The notes below the pieces were generated by a model. The model was not told where the DNA came from and ran no database searches. It saw only the letters and a list, made by a program, of their open reading frames with translations. A stretch of DNA of 64,000 nucleotides from JAHEKB01 sp049115575 (GTDB lineage Bacteria > Bacteroidota > Bacteroidia > NS11-12g > UBA9320), in the NCBI GenBank assembly GCA_049115575.1, contig JAGDZU010000001.1:620001-684000 (forward strand). The letters run 5' to 3'. Positions within the stretch are counted from its first letter, which is position 1; every line of letters starts with the position of its first letter. The translations under genes were made by a program, and so were the position numbers. This document shows positions 26,920-35,800 of the stretch, piece after piece.

Positions 26920-27319
26920 TGTTCAGGTGTTGGGTTAATTTGTGAACTTGCACATCTAGAAAATCTTTAAGCAGTTTTTCTGCCATCATTCGCATCATGA
27001 AATTAAGTTTGGCGTGAATTACCGCCTGAATTTCCGTGGTGTTTGCATCTACTTCTTTAATATCCCACTGCAAGTCAAAGTCAAAAGGCACCTTGTTTTG
27101 GGGTTTGAGTTCCAATAAGTTTGGCGATTCTTTACGTGTAAATGCAAGATGCACATCTCCTATACCCTGTATATCTAATTCTGCTCCTTCTTCCAAAGCC
27201 TTAAATTTCCTCACATTAGAAGGCATTAGAATTTCATAGTTTGCTGGCACTGAAAGGTAATTGTAGACCTGGTCTACAGGCTGATGTATAGTGGACTTTT
27301 GAGATTTAAATTCTACCAT
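26912..27319 (-). CDS. SRPBCC/START-like domain protein
   Basis: A 135-residue protein with the helix-grip pattern of the SRPBCC superfamily: QKSTIHQPVDQVYNYLSVPANYEILMPS at the start, beta strands through LQWDIKEVDANTTEIQAVIHA, and a long C-terminal helix (MAEKLLKDFLDVQVHKLTQHL). Such folds bind lipids or other hydrophobic ligands. Its overlap with plsC suggests, but does not show, a membrane-lipid role. Confidence 0.75.
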   Translation of the reverse strand: MVEFKSQKSTIHQPVDQVYNYLSVPANYEILMPSNVRKFKALEEGAELDIQGIGDVHLAFTRKESPNLLELKPQNKVPFDFDLQWDIKEVDANTTEIQAVIHAKLNFMMRMMAEKLLKDFLDVQVHKLTQHLNND

Positions 27320-27846
27320 TACGTTTGATCTTGATACATCATGTTCTTCGCAATAAAGGCAGCCATAAGCACAGAAATCACAAATGAAGTGATAAGTCCT
27401 TCAAGAAGCGTTGAAAAGCTGTATCCCCAAGGTTTGAATTGACCTTCTATGTACGAATGTGCTTCTACTATTTTATCGGCTTTCTCCCCTTCTTCAAGTG
27501 TGGTATTGTCATTGATAATTTTTATTGATTCTATCTTGGCTTGTTCCACATGCTTGGCATAGAATTCACCACTTGGTGCATATAAGACGAGAAAAACAGC
27601 AATGGCTATAATTGACTTCACTACTGAAATCATGATCCCGCTCAATATTGTTCTTCCTATGCTAATAATTCCACCCAGAAGCTTCTTAATTAGAATCAGG
27701 CCGAAAATGACACAAATTGCCAATAAAATAATCTTGCTCAAATAAAGGGACTGAGAATTGAAATTCTGCCCAGAATAAAATAGGTACTCAAGCAGTGCGC
27801 TAAGAACGCCTGCAATTCCTCCGAATAGCCAAATGGTTTTTTGCAA
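27319..27846 (-). CDS. DUF4199 family membrane protein
   Basis: A 175-residue integral membrane protein with four predicted membrane segments (about 5-23, 36-53, 66-93, 142-165) and a charged loop between the third and fourth, including EEGEKADKIVEAHSYIEG. The layout matches DUF4199 proteins, which are largely confined to Bacteroidota and have no known function. The gene shares one base with the SRPBCC gene (TAATG) and lies 2 bp after the DUF3276 gene. Confidence 0.75.
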   Translation of the reverse strand: MQKTIWLFGGIAGVLSALLEYLFYSGQNFNSQSLYLSKIILLAICVIFGLILIKKLLGGIISIGRTILSGIMISVVKSIIAIAVFLVLYAPSGEFYAKHVEQAKIESIKIINDNTTLEEGEKADKIVEAHSYIEGQFKPWGYSFSTLLEGLITSFVISVLMAAFIAKNMMYQDQT

Positions 27847-27848
27847 TC

Positions 27849-28142
27849 TTAATCCTCCTCATTCTGACGAGTATATTCGTCAAAATCATACTCAGGCATC
27901 AGGTCACTTTTTACATAGTTAACCGTTGCAGTGAATGCTTCCATGAATTTGTTAAAATCTTCTTTGTACAAGAAGATTTTGTGTTTTACATAATTACCAT
28001 CTTCGAACCTCTTTTTGCTCTCCGTGATAGTGATGTAATAATCATTGCCTTTAGTTGTCTTCACATCAAAGAAATAAGTGCGCTTTCCCGCTCTTACCCT
28101 TTTTGAAAACACCTCTTCTCTGTCGTAATTTGACTCACCCAT
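27849..28142 (-). CDS. PUR-alpha-like nucleic-acid-binding protein (DUF3276)
   Basis: A 97-residue protein matching DUF3276, a single PUR repeat related to eukaryotic Pur-alpha and Borrelia BpuR. VFSKRVRAGKRTYFFDVKTTKGNDYYITITESKK forms the beta-sheet, and KIFLYKEDFNKFMEAFTATVNYVK the helix. PUR proteins bind single-stranded DNA or RNA as dimers. The tail is acidic. A run of A on the mRNA just before the ATG (minus strand, about 28146-28154) replaces a Shine-Dalgarno. It is the first gene of the overlapping operon through gatC. Confidence 0.85.
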   Translation of the reverse strand: MGESNYDREEVFSKRVRAGKRTYFFDVKTTKGNDYYITITESKKRFEDGNYVKHKIFLYKEDFNKFMEAFTATVNYVKSDLMPEYDFDEYTRQNEED

Positions 28143-28204
28143 CTGATTTTTTTTTAATGAGTGTCAAAAGAACAGAAAATAGAGAAGATTTCAAATAGAA
28201 ATTA

Positions 28205-29995
28205 TTAATCAGCCAACTCTTCTTGTTTGAGCTGTTTTTGATAAAGATCTGCATAGGAACCTTGTGCTGACAACAGTTCCGCGTGACTTCCACTTTCAAC
28301 AATTTCTCCTTCGTCTAAGAAAATAATTCTATGCGAATCCTGTAAACTAGAGATTCTATGTGAAATATTAATGAAAGTAGAGTCTCTACTCACATCTGAT
28401 AGTGCTTTTTTAATGGATACCTCAGTCTTGGTATCTACGGCAGAAAGCCCATCGTCTATAAGGAGAATATCCGGAGATTTAATGAGCGCTCTTGCAATAG
28501 CGGTTCTTTGTTTCTGACCTCCAGATAATGTGATTCCTCTCTCACCCAATATGGTTTCCAATTGTTCTGGAAACTTACTGATTTCTCGATCTAAAGAGGC
28601 CATGCGAATCACCTCTTGAAGTTCTTCTTCTGATACTTGATTATGACTTCCAAATAGGATATTGTTCCTGATAGTGTCTGAGAACAAGAAAATGTCTTGA
28701 GATACATAACCAAACAGATCCCTCAAGCTATTCTGATCATAATCCGCAATAGGTATATCATCAACATAAATTTCACCACTGGTTGGACTGTAAATACCCA
28801 TAAGTAATTTGGCAATAGTAGATTTTCCACTTCCAGTGGTTCCAATAATTCCAAACCTCTTACCTGCTTCAATTTCGAAAGAAACATTTTTCAATATCAC
28901 AGGGTCTTCTGGTGAATATCTGAAACTCACGTTTTCAAATCTTATTCCTTTAGCTAAGTGATTACTGGTGACCGTTCCGTTGTTTTCCATGGGCTTAACA
29001 GACATGAACTCATTAATTCTGGTCATGGAAGCCGCTGCGCGTTGAATTAAAGAAGTGATATAGCCCAATGAAGCGACAGGCCAAGTAAGCATATAAACAT
29101 AGATTATATACTCGGCTATGTTCCCTACTGTAAAGGTTCCATTAATTACAGCCATTCCACCGGTGTAAACAGTGATTAATACGCTTAGACCAACTATTCC
29201 CATTACTGCGGGCATAAAGAGAGCATTTACTTTAACCAAGCTCATATTGCTCTTCTTGTAATCTTCCGTGAGCTCCGTAAAGGATCTTTCAAAGTTTTTC
29301 TCCGCTGCAAAAGCCTTTAACACATGTATGCCCGAAAACGTTTCCTGACTAAAAGAAGTTAATCCAGAAAGTTTTCTCTGAATTACGTCACTTCTTTTAT
29401 TCATGGTATCGCTTACCAGATAAATCGTGATAGCCAAAATGGGTAATGGAATTAAGGTGTAGAGAGTAATTTCAACATTTACGTAGAGCATCATCCCTAC
29501 GACCATACTAATCATAAAGAAAATATTGATAGCATACATTACTGCAGGCCCAGCGAAATCTCTAACCTTGGACACATCATCACTAATCCTGTTCATTAAA
29601 TCACCTGTATAGTTCTTGCCATAGAATGATTGTCCTAATTGCTGGTAATGGTTGAATATTTCATTCTTCAAATCATATTCTATGTATCTGGACATGACTA
29701 TAACCGTTTGACGCATAAAGAACATGAACACTCCTTTTAGAATCGCACTTCCCACAATTAAACCGCCAAAGAACAGGGCCATCTGGGAAGCCGTGCTGAA
29801 TTTGCCCAAAATGTCTTGTAAATAGGCAGGAGCTTCTTTTCCTTCAAGAACAAAAACAAAGGCATTTATTGCCTCTCTCACGATTGGGGGGATAAAAATG
29901 GCAAAAAGATTTGAGAGCACTATAAATATCACACCTCCAATGAGATACCCCTTGTACTTTAAAAAGTTTTTCTTTAAGCTGTATAGTGCTTTCAA
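28205..29995 (-). CDS. ABC transporter, exporter type (MsbA/multidrug-like)
   Basis: A 596-residue half-transporter with six membrane segments (about residues 15-320), then an ATPase domain with Walker A GTTGSGKST, Q-loop YVSQDIFLFSDT, signature LSGGQKQR, Walker B ILLIDDGLSAVD and the H-loop ISHR. It should act as a homodimer exporting lipids or drugs. Walker B ends IDDG, where the catalytic glutamate normally sits: Asp replaces Glu. The start is TTG at 29995, preceded directly by an in-frame TAG, and no ATG lies upstream. It is divergent from leucine dehydrogenase. Confidence 0.92.
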   Translation of the reverse strand: MKALYSLKKNFLKYKGYLIGGVIFIVLSNLFAIFIPPIVREAINAFVFVLEGKEAPAYLQDILGKFSTASQMALFFGGLIVGSAILKGVFMFFMRQTVIVMSRYIEYDLKNEIFNHYQQLGQSFYGKNYTGDLMNRISDDVSKVRDFAGPAVMYAINIFFMISMVVGMMLYVNVEITLYTLIPLPILAITIYLVSDTMNKRSDVIQRKLSGLTSFSQETFSGIHVLKAFAAEKNFERSFTELTEDYKKSNMSLVKVNALFMPAVMGIVGLSVLITVYTGGMAVINGTFTVGNIAEYIIYVYMLTWPVASLGYITSLIQRAAASMTRINEFMSVKPMENNGTVTSNHLAKGIRFENVSFRYSPEDPVILKNVSFEIEAGKRFGIIGTTGSGKSTIAKLLMGIYSPTSGEIYVDDIPIADYDQNSLRDLFGYVSQDIFLFSDTIRNNILFGSHNQVSEEELQEVIRMASLDREISKFPEQLETILGERGITLSGGQKQRTAIARALIKSPDILLIDDGLSAVDTKTEVSIKKALSDVSRDSTFINISHRISSLQDSHRIIFLDEGEIVESGSHAELLSAQGSYADLYQKQLKQEELAD

Positions 29996-30072
29996 TATCT
30001 AATAATTAAATGTGCTCAAAAAATATAAATTTGCGCCAAAATTAACGTTCCTTATAACAACGATAATAACAA

Positions 30073-31173
30073 ATGACGACAGCAACTCTATCTACTCTAA
30101 ATACAGAATTAGATCTCTTTTCTAAATTAGAAACAGCTGACCATGAGCAAATTGTTTTATGTAATGACAATTCTACTGGTCTTAAGGCGATCATAGCTAT
30201 ACATAATACCGTACTTGGTCCTGGCCTAGGTGGCACAAGAATGTGGCATTATTCCACTGAAGCAGAGGCACTTAACGATGTTCTCAGACTTTCAAGAGGT
30301 ATGACACATAAGGCTGCTATATCAGGTTTAAATTTAGGAGGCGCTAAAGCTGTAATAATTGGTGATGCTCAGAAGCACAAGTCCGAAGCACTCATGAGAA
30401 AATTTGGACGATTTGTGGAAAACCTCAATGGTAAATACATCACAGCTGAAGATGTTGGAACTACAACTAAAGATATGGAGTACGTGAATATGGAAACAAA
30501 TCATGTGGTTGGTTTACCCGAAAGCATGGGTGGCGGTGGAGATCCATCTCCAGTTACTGCATATGGTGTTTATATGGGAATAAAAGCTTCAGCCAAGAAG
30601 GCTTACGGGTCTGACAGTTTGGGAGGAAAAAAGATTGCAGTTCAAGGAATTGGTAAAGTAGGCATGCATTTGGTAGAGCTACTTCACAAAGACGGAGCTG
30701 AAATATATGTTGCAGATATAAACGAAGACAATTTGAGATATGCTTCTAAGCATTACGGGGTACATATAGTAACCAATGAAGAAATATTTACTATACCTGT
30801 TGATGTATTTGCACCTTGTGCTCTCGGTGCCATACTCAATACTGAAACTATCAATAATCTGAACTGTAATATAGTTGCAGGCGCTGCCAATAATCAATTG
30901 GCTGTTGAAGATGAGCATGGGCCTATGTTAGCTGAGAAAGGAATACTTTATGCTCCTGACTTTTTGATTAATGCAGGAGGTTTAATCAATGTTTATTCTG
31001 AGCACATTGGATACAATAGAGAAACAGCTCTTAGGGATACAGAAAAGATTTTTGATACTACCTTAAGTATATATGATCTTGCCGAAGCTCAAAAAATGCA
31101 CACTCAAAAAGCTGCTATAGTATTAGCGGAAAAGAGAGTGAATGACATACAAAAAGTTAGATCTACTTACTAA
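30073..31173 (+). CDS. Leucine dehydrogenase (Glu/Leu/Phe/Val dehydrogenase family)
   Basis: This NAD-dependent enzyme deaminates branched-chain amino acids to 2-oxo acids. K80 in MTHK and K92 in GGAK correspond to the Bacillus LeuDH lysines K68 and K80, and the nucleotide motif GIGKVG is at 192-197. GPGLGGTRMWHY is the substrate strand. Length 366 is typical for LeuDH, with no Glu-DH-like extension. A -7 box TAAATTTG (30027-30034) lies 38 bp upstream. The methyltransferase gene follows after 5 bp. Confidence 0.92.
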   Translation: MTTATLSTLNTELDLFSKLETADHEQIVLCNDNSTGLKAIIAIHNTVLGPGLGGTRMWHYSTEAEALNDVLRLSRGMTHKAAISGLNLGGAKAVIIGDAQKHKSEALMRKFGRFVENLNGKYITAEDVGTTTKDMEYVNMETNHVVGLPESMGGGGDPSPVTAYGVYMGIKASAKKAYGSDSLGGKKIAVQGIGKVGMHLVELLHKDGAEIYVADINEDNLRYASKHYGVHIVTNEEIFTIPVDVFAPCALGAILNTETINNLNCNIVAGAANNQLAVEDEHGPMLAEKGILYAPDFLINAGGLINVYSEHIGYNRETALRDTEKIFDTTLSIYDLAEAQKMHTQKAAIVLAEKRVNDIQKVRSTY

Positions 31174-31178
31174 ACACT

Positions 31179-32030
31179 ATGCTTACAGGACTCAAGCGCT
31201 TATACAAGCTGCTTAACCCAAGTCAACAGAAGGTTATACTTGAATACCCTCTTGACTTAAAAGCCCGCTATTCCTCTCCACATCACCAGGGTTTGTATGA
31301 TATTGTATCTTCAAATGATGAAAAATACAGCTCATTATTGCAAGAATTCAACTCGCATATAGACTATTTCTCGGGCTTGAAAAATATGTCTGAATTAGCT
31401 GCCGATGAAAGTCGTGAGCCTTCATGGAATAATGGTTATTTACCTGGATTGGATATCATTTCTCTCTATGGAATATTGAGTAAATTCAATCCTCCAAATT
31501 ATGTAGAAATTGGTTCTGGAAATTCAACTAAAGTGGCGAGGCAAGCTATCCAAAACCAAAAATTGCATACCAAGATTCATTCTATAGATCCATATCCTAG
31601 AACAGAAATCGATCAATTGAGTGATGTATGCGAAAGAACTACCATAGACAAAGCAGACTTAAGCGTATTCGACCAATTGGGAGAAAATGATGTAGTCTAT
31701 GTAGATAATTCCCATGTATGCTTTCCGAACTCGGATGTCACTATCTTCTTTTTAGATATACTTCCCAGATTAAAACCAGGTGTTATAGTGCATGTACATG
31801 ACATTTACATACCCTATGACTATCCTGACTTCATGATAGAGCGCTACTATTCTGAGCAGTATTTATTATCTACCTACCTATTGAACAGTAGCAACTATGA
31901 GGTGATCTGCCCCAACTATTATATTTTTGAGCAGAAGAATTTATTAGAACAACTCCAACCGGTTTGGAACGCTATAGAAAATAAAAAAGTTGAAAAGCAC
32001 GGAGGATCGTTCTGGTTTAAGATAACCTAA
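31179..32030 (+). CDS. Class I SAM-dependent methyltransferase (Methyltransf_24-like)
   Basis: A 283-residue protein. After an N-terminal helical region of about 100 residues comes a Rossmann core: NYVEIGSGNSTKVARQAI (motif I), HSIDPYPRTEIDQL (acidic loop), DVVYVDNSHVCFPNSDVTIF and PRLKPGVIVHVHDIYIPYDYP. The order resembles methyltransferases associated with glycan or surface-polymer modification. It is tightly linked to the downstream GT-C-like membrane gene (2-bp gap), which supports a glycan-related role by context only. The substrate is unknown. Confidence 0.75.
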   Translation: MLTGLKRLYKLLNPSQQKVILEYPLDLKARYSSPHHQGLYDIVSSNDEKYSSLLQEFNSHIDYFSGLKNMSELAADESREPSWNNGYLPGLDIISLYGILSKFNPPNYVEIGSGNSTKVARQAIQNQKLHTKIHSIDPYPRTEIDQLSDVCERTTIDKADLSVFDQLGENDVVYVDNSHVCFPNSDVTIFFLDILPRLKPGVIVHVHDIYIPYDYPDFMIERYYSEQYLLSTYLLNSSNYEVICPNYYIFEQKNLLEQLQPVWNAIENKKVEKHGGSFWFKIT

Positions 32031-32032
32031 GC

Positions 32033-33469
32033 TTGTTTCCCAGTATTAAGATACAGCAGCGAATCATGTTTGTCCTTGGGATCGTGGTCGCAATAAAGCT
32101 GGTATTACTATTCTTTCAATCTGAAGGACTACAAGGTGGAATGGATAGTTATAATCACTATCTAATTGCCAAATACAGTTTTAAGCATCCTGCATTGCTC
32201 TTAGATTATTGGGGCAAACCCGTTTACAATTTTATTGCCTCTCCCTTTACACAGTTTGGGTTGGCTGGCAGTGTCTATTTGAACATATTCTGCCTTTTGG
32301 GATCGGCTTATTTCTGTTTCAAAATTGCCAAAATTTTAGGGAGCAAGATTCCTCTATTGGCCTTTTTTCTCTGTTTACTCAGCCCCATATTCTTAGACCA
32401 TACCATATCATCTCTCACAGAGCCATTAAATGCATTCTTGTTATCATGGACTCTCTATTTAATGGCGAGTAACAGAATTCTGGCAGGAGCTCTATTAGCG
32501 GGTTTTCTTCCTTTCGCCCGTTCAGAGGGATTCATCATAGCAGCAGTTATTGGTTTGTATCTTATCTTGTTTAAAAAGAATTATAAGGCCGTATTATTTC
32601 TGCTCTTAGGTTCTGTGATTTTGAATTTCGCAGGATGGATAATTGAAGGTAAACCATTTTGGATCATAACGGAAAACCCCTATTTGAAATTTGAATTATC
32701 TGGCGACAACATATGTGGATCAGGAAGTTTCATTCATTACTTTAGATGGGGACATGTCACCTTTGGTCTGATTACTTGTTTACTATTAGTAATTTCTATC
32801 GTCTATGCAGTTAAAGACACATTAGCCAAAAAGGCCAATGAATTTATCTTACTGATTACCACTGTCTTTATAGCCTATTTTGGAGCTCATGCTCTGATTT
32901 GGGGTTTGGGAATGATGGGAAGTTGCGGTTACATTAGAGTAATGACTGTGGTAGCTCCAATTGCTGCGATTTTAGCAGCTGTGGCATTTGAAAGATTCAT
33001 GAGTGTCTTTAATAAGAAAGTACATTGGGTTGTTCTTATTTTGCTTTTGGCCAATGCCATTTATGCCCCTTATAAGTATTACGAATACCGCTACCCAGTT
33101 GAAATTAGCCAAGAACAAAAAGAGTTTACCAAAGTTTATAATTGGTTAAAGAATTCTGAATACTCTAATGATGTTTGGGCTTATATGTATCCTTATCTCT
33201 CCTTAATATCTGATAGGGACCCATGGGATAAAGAAGAGCACATAGAGCTTTGGAGCACCTCATTGCCTTATATGGACAAGGGTACAATCATAATTTGGGA
33301 TGCACATTTTGGTCAAAATGAAGGGCAAATCGCCCCTGAGACATTAATGGAGAATCCAGAGTACGAGCTAATCCAACAGTTTAAACCAGAGGAATCATTT
33401 ACAACTCAAAACAATTATCCATTCCACATAATGGTCTTTAAAAAATTGAGCGCAAAAAAGGAAAGCTAA
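32033..33469 (+). CDS. Polytopic membrane protein, GT-C/mannosyltransferase-like
   Basis: A 478-residue protein with about ten membrane segments, an N-terminal periplasmic loop carrying GGMDSYNHYLIAKYS (acidic, as in GT-C enzymes), SLTEPLNAFLLSW and FARSEGFI. The C-terminal soluble region (about 365-470) includes YMYPYLSLISDRD. It resembles ArnT/PMT-type lipid-linked sugar transferases without a firm family match. The TTG at 32033 gives the longest form; the ATG at 32066 (MFVLGIVVAIK) is an alternative start. It may add sugars to an envelope polymer together with the upstream methyltransferase. Confidence 0.65.
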   Translation: MFPSIKIQQRIMFVLGIVVAIKLVLLFFQSEGLQGGMDSYNHYLIAKYSFKHPALLLDYWGKPVYNFIASPFTQFGLAGSVYLNIFCLLGSAYFCFKIAKILGSKIPLLAFFLCLLSPIFLDHTISSLTEPLNAFLLSWTLYLMASNRILAGALLAGFLPFARSEGFIIAAVIGLYLILFKKNYKAVLFLLLGSVILNFAGWIIEGKPFWIITENPYLKFELSGDNICGSGSFIHYFRWGHVTFGLITCLLLVISIVYAVKDTLAKKANEFILLITTVFIAYFGAHALIWGLGMMGSCGYIRVMTVVAPIAAILAAVAFERFMSVFNKKVHWVVLILLLANAIYAPYKYYEYRYPVEISQEQKEFTKVYNWLKNSEYSNDVWAYMYPYLSLISDRDPWDKEEHIELWSTSLPYMDKGTIIIWDAHFGQNEGQIAPETLMENPEYELIQQFKPEESFTTQNNYPFHIMVFKKLSAKKES

Positions 33470-33494
33470 TTCTATATTTGCAGCACTACGTTCA

Positions 33495-34436
33495 ATGCTA
33501 AATAGAAGACTTATAAGAATTAAAGTGTTTCAATCACTGTTTGCGCACTTTAAAGATGAAAATGCTACCGCCACTCAAATTCAAAAAGAGTGTAGAAAGT
33601 CCATTTTGGGTATAGAGGCCCACTTTTATGGAGTCCTAGCCTTCCTGCCTGAGCTCAGACAAATGGTTCGAGTAGAACAGAATCCAGCGGATAGGAAGTA
33701 TTCAGCATCTAGTGAAGATGCCAAGCTCACCTTTGATCTCATTTGTGATAATCCTTTTCTAGATCAATTGGAACAAGCGCCTGTAATGAAGGACTTTCTT
33801 AAGAAGCCGAGCATTGACTGGAGTCAAGAAAAAGACTTGCTTTTAGTTATCTACAAGGAGATCAGACAAAAGGATGAATTCAATGCTTTAAAAGCTATTG
33901 AGGATATTACTGAGCGATCATTTAAACTAGCCGTGTTGTGCTATAAACATTTGATCAAAGAATCGGTTGATTTTGAGCATTTCATGGAGGAGCAAATAAT
34001 TGTCTGGTACGATGAAAAAATTCCTATTCTAAAAAGCCTGGAAAAAATGTTTACCAGCTTTGAGGAGACCGCTACGCTTACCATTCCAGAAGTGTCTCGC
34101 GACCTAGAAGAAGACTTGGAATTTGCAGACATACTCATAACGGAGTACATGGCTCATTATACAGAACTAGAAGAAACACTGGGGAAATACACCCCTGGAT
34201 GGGATAGTGATAGAATAATGAAGATAGACTATGTGCTTATGTGCATGGCCCTTTGTGAATTCAAATTTTTACCTTTTGTTCCTGTGAAAGTGAGCATTAA
34301 TGAATATATAGAAATTGCCAAAATGTATAGCACTCCAAAGAGTTCCAAGTTTTTGAACGGTACATTGGACAAAATACTTAAAGATTGGCAGAGCACAGGG
34401 GCAATAAATAAAACGGGTAGAGGTTTAATAGGTTAA
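33495..34436 (+). CDS. nusB: Transcription antitermination factor NusB (Bacteroidota long form)
   Basis: The C-terminal part matches NusB: KYTPGWDSDRIMKIDYVLMCMALCEF, VSINEYIEIAKMYSTPKSSKFLNGTLDKI. The protein (313 residues) is about twice the 140 residues of E. coli NusB; the N-terminal extension opening with MLNRRLIRIKVFQSLFAH is usual in Bacteroidota. It acts with NusE in rRNA antitermination. A perfect -7 box TATATTTG (33473-33480) lies 14 bp before the ATG. It begins the conserved nusB-DUF1573-yajC-coaE cluster. Confidence 0.93.
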   Translation: MLNRRLIRIKVFQSLFAHFKDENATATQIQKECRKSILGIEAHFYGVLAFLPELRQMVRVEQNPADRKYSASSEDAKLTFDLICDNPFLDQLEQAPVMKDFLKKPSIDWSQEKDLLLVIYKEIRQKDEFNALKAIEDITERSFKLAVLCYKHLIKESVDFEHFMEEQIIVWYDEKIPILKSLEKMFTSFEETATLTIPEVSRDLEEDLEFADILITEYMAHYTELEETLGKYTPGWDSDRIMKIDYVLMCMALCEFKFLPFVPVKVSINEYIEIAKMYSTPKSSKFLNGTLDKILKDWQSTGAINKTGRGLIG

Positions 34437-34459
34437 CAAAAAATATACATTTGCACAGC

Positions 34460-34891
34460 ATGAAAAATTTAGGAATCGCATTATTAATTATTGTTGGGAT
34501 GGCCGCATGTAACCAAGCTGGCACTAAGGATAATTCACTTTCCACTGATGCTATTGAACACTCAGATGGAAGTAATGAAGAACCCAAATTTGAGTTTAAA
34601 GAAACCAAATGGGATTTTGGAAGAATTAAAGAAGGCGAAAGAGTGGAACATTCTTTCAAATTTGTGAATACAGGTGATGATGATTTAGTAATTTCTAATG
34701 TAACATCATCTTGTGGATGCACCGCACCTGATTGGCCAAGAGGACCAATTAAGCCGGGAGAAGAATCCAAAATCAAAGTAGAATTTAACAGTGCTGGCAA
34801 GAAAGATTTAGTTACCAAAGACGTAACCATCTTTGCCAATACAAATCCCGTAAAGACCACTTTACAAATACAAGTATTCGTAGAAAAATAA
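34460..34891 (+). CDS. DUF1573 lipoprotein
   Basis: From ATG 34460 (143 residues) the product has signal MKNLGIALLIIVGMAAC with lipobox Cys 17, an acidic linker and one DUF1573 immunoglobulin-like domain: WDFGRIKEGERVEHSFKFVNTGDDDLVISNVTSSCGCTAPDWPRGPIKPGEESKI is its classic layout. Function is unknown. The TTG at 34451 is part of the -7 box TACATTTG (34446-34453) and is rejected as start. The gene sits between nusB and yajC, as in many Bacteroidota genomes. Confidence 0.9.
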   Translation: MKNLGIALLIIVGMAACNQAGTKDNSLSTDAIEHSDGSNEEPKFEFKETKWDFGRIKEGERVEHSFKFVNTGDDDLVISNVTSSCGCTAPDWPRGPIKPGEESKIKVEFNSAGKKDLVTKDVTIFANTNPVKTTLQIQVFVEK

Positions 34892-34895
34892 AATA

Positions 34896-35174
34896 ATGAA
34901 TAGTCAACTCATATTTCTAATACTCTTTATTGCAGTATTCTATATCTTCATTTTCTTACCACAAATAAGAAAGTCTAAAAAACAGAAAGCATTTAAAGAG
35001 GCTCTGGAAAAAGGTGATAAAGTTGTAACAACAGGAGGCTTACATGGTAAGATTGTTGAAATACAGGATCTAACTATCACTCTTGATGTTGGAAATGGAA
35101 TGCACCTGAAATTCGACAAATCAGCTGTGAGCATGGAGGCTTCTATGCTCTCTGATAATAGCAAGCAAGCATAA
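34896..35174 (+). CDS. yajC: Preprotein translocase subunit YajC
   Basis: A 92-residue protein with one membrane segment (about 3-21), then the family core FLPQIRKSKKQKAFKEALEKGDKVVTTGGLHGKIVEI and a short beta domain. YajC associates with SecDF in the inner membrane. It lies 4 bp after the DUF1573 gene and 2 bp before coaE. Confidence 0.95.
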   Translation: MNSQLIFLILFIAVFYIFIFLPQIRKSKKQKAFKEALEKGDKVVTTGGLHGKIVEIQDLTITLDVGNGMHLKFDKSAVSMEASMLSDNSKQA

Positions 35175-35176
35175 CG

Positions 35177-35800
35177 GTGCAGCATCTGAGAATTGGCATT
35201 ACCGGGGGAATAGGCGTTGGCAAATCCACCGTATGCGAAATTTTCAAGAGAATAGGTATTCCTATATATGATGCAGATACTCGAGCAAAGTATCTAATGA
35301 CTCACGACCCTGAGCTCATCAGGGAAATAAAGGACGGCTTCGGTTGGGACGCCTACAAGCGGAACAACGAACTCAATAGAGACTATTTAGCCAAAATAGT
35401 CTTTAATAATGAAGAAAAGCTTCAAGCTTTAAACAGTTTGGTTCATCCTAGGGTTGGTAAGGATTATGAGCAATGGGTTCTTGAGAACAGAGAAAAGCCA
35501 TATTCAATTAAAGAGGCGGCGCTACTTTTTGAGGCCAAGAGTTATAAGAACCTCCATAAAATAATTGTGGTCACCTGCCCTATCAGCATTCGGATAGACC
35601 GCATAGTTAAACGCGATCATGTTAAAAAAGAAGATGTTCTCAAGCGTATTAACAACCAAATGACAGACAAAGAGAGATTGGCTAGAGCTGATTATGTTAT
35701 TCTTAATGATGGTCGTAAATCCCTCATTGAACAAGCATTGAGTATACACCATGAGATACTAGAGCTAAGAGAGAAAGAAGCAGTACCTTTGAAATCATGA
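35177..35800 (+). CDS. coaE: Dephospho-CoA kinase
   Basis: CoaE performs the last step of coenzyme A synthesis. The P-loop GGIGVGKST is at residues 10-18, followed by YDADTRAKYLM, the lid segment VKRDHVKKEDVLKRINNQM and DYVILNDG, matching the family. The GTG start at 35177 is 2 bp after the yajC stop. The 207-residue length is usual. It overlaps the next gene by 4 bp (ATGA). Confidence 0.94.
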   Translation: MQHLRIGITGGIGVGKSTVCEIFKRIGIPIYDADTRAKYLMTHDPELIREIKDGFGWDAYKRNNELNRDYLAKIVFNNEEKLQALNSLVHPRVGKDYEQWVLENREKPYSIKEAALLFEAKSYKNLHKIIVVTCPISIRIDRIVKRDHVKKEDVLKRINNQMTDKERLARADYVILNDGRKSLIEQALSIHHEILELREKEAVPLKS

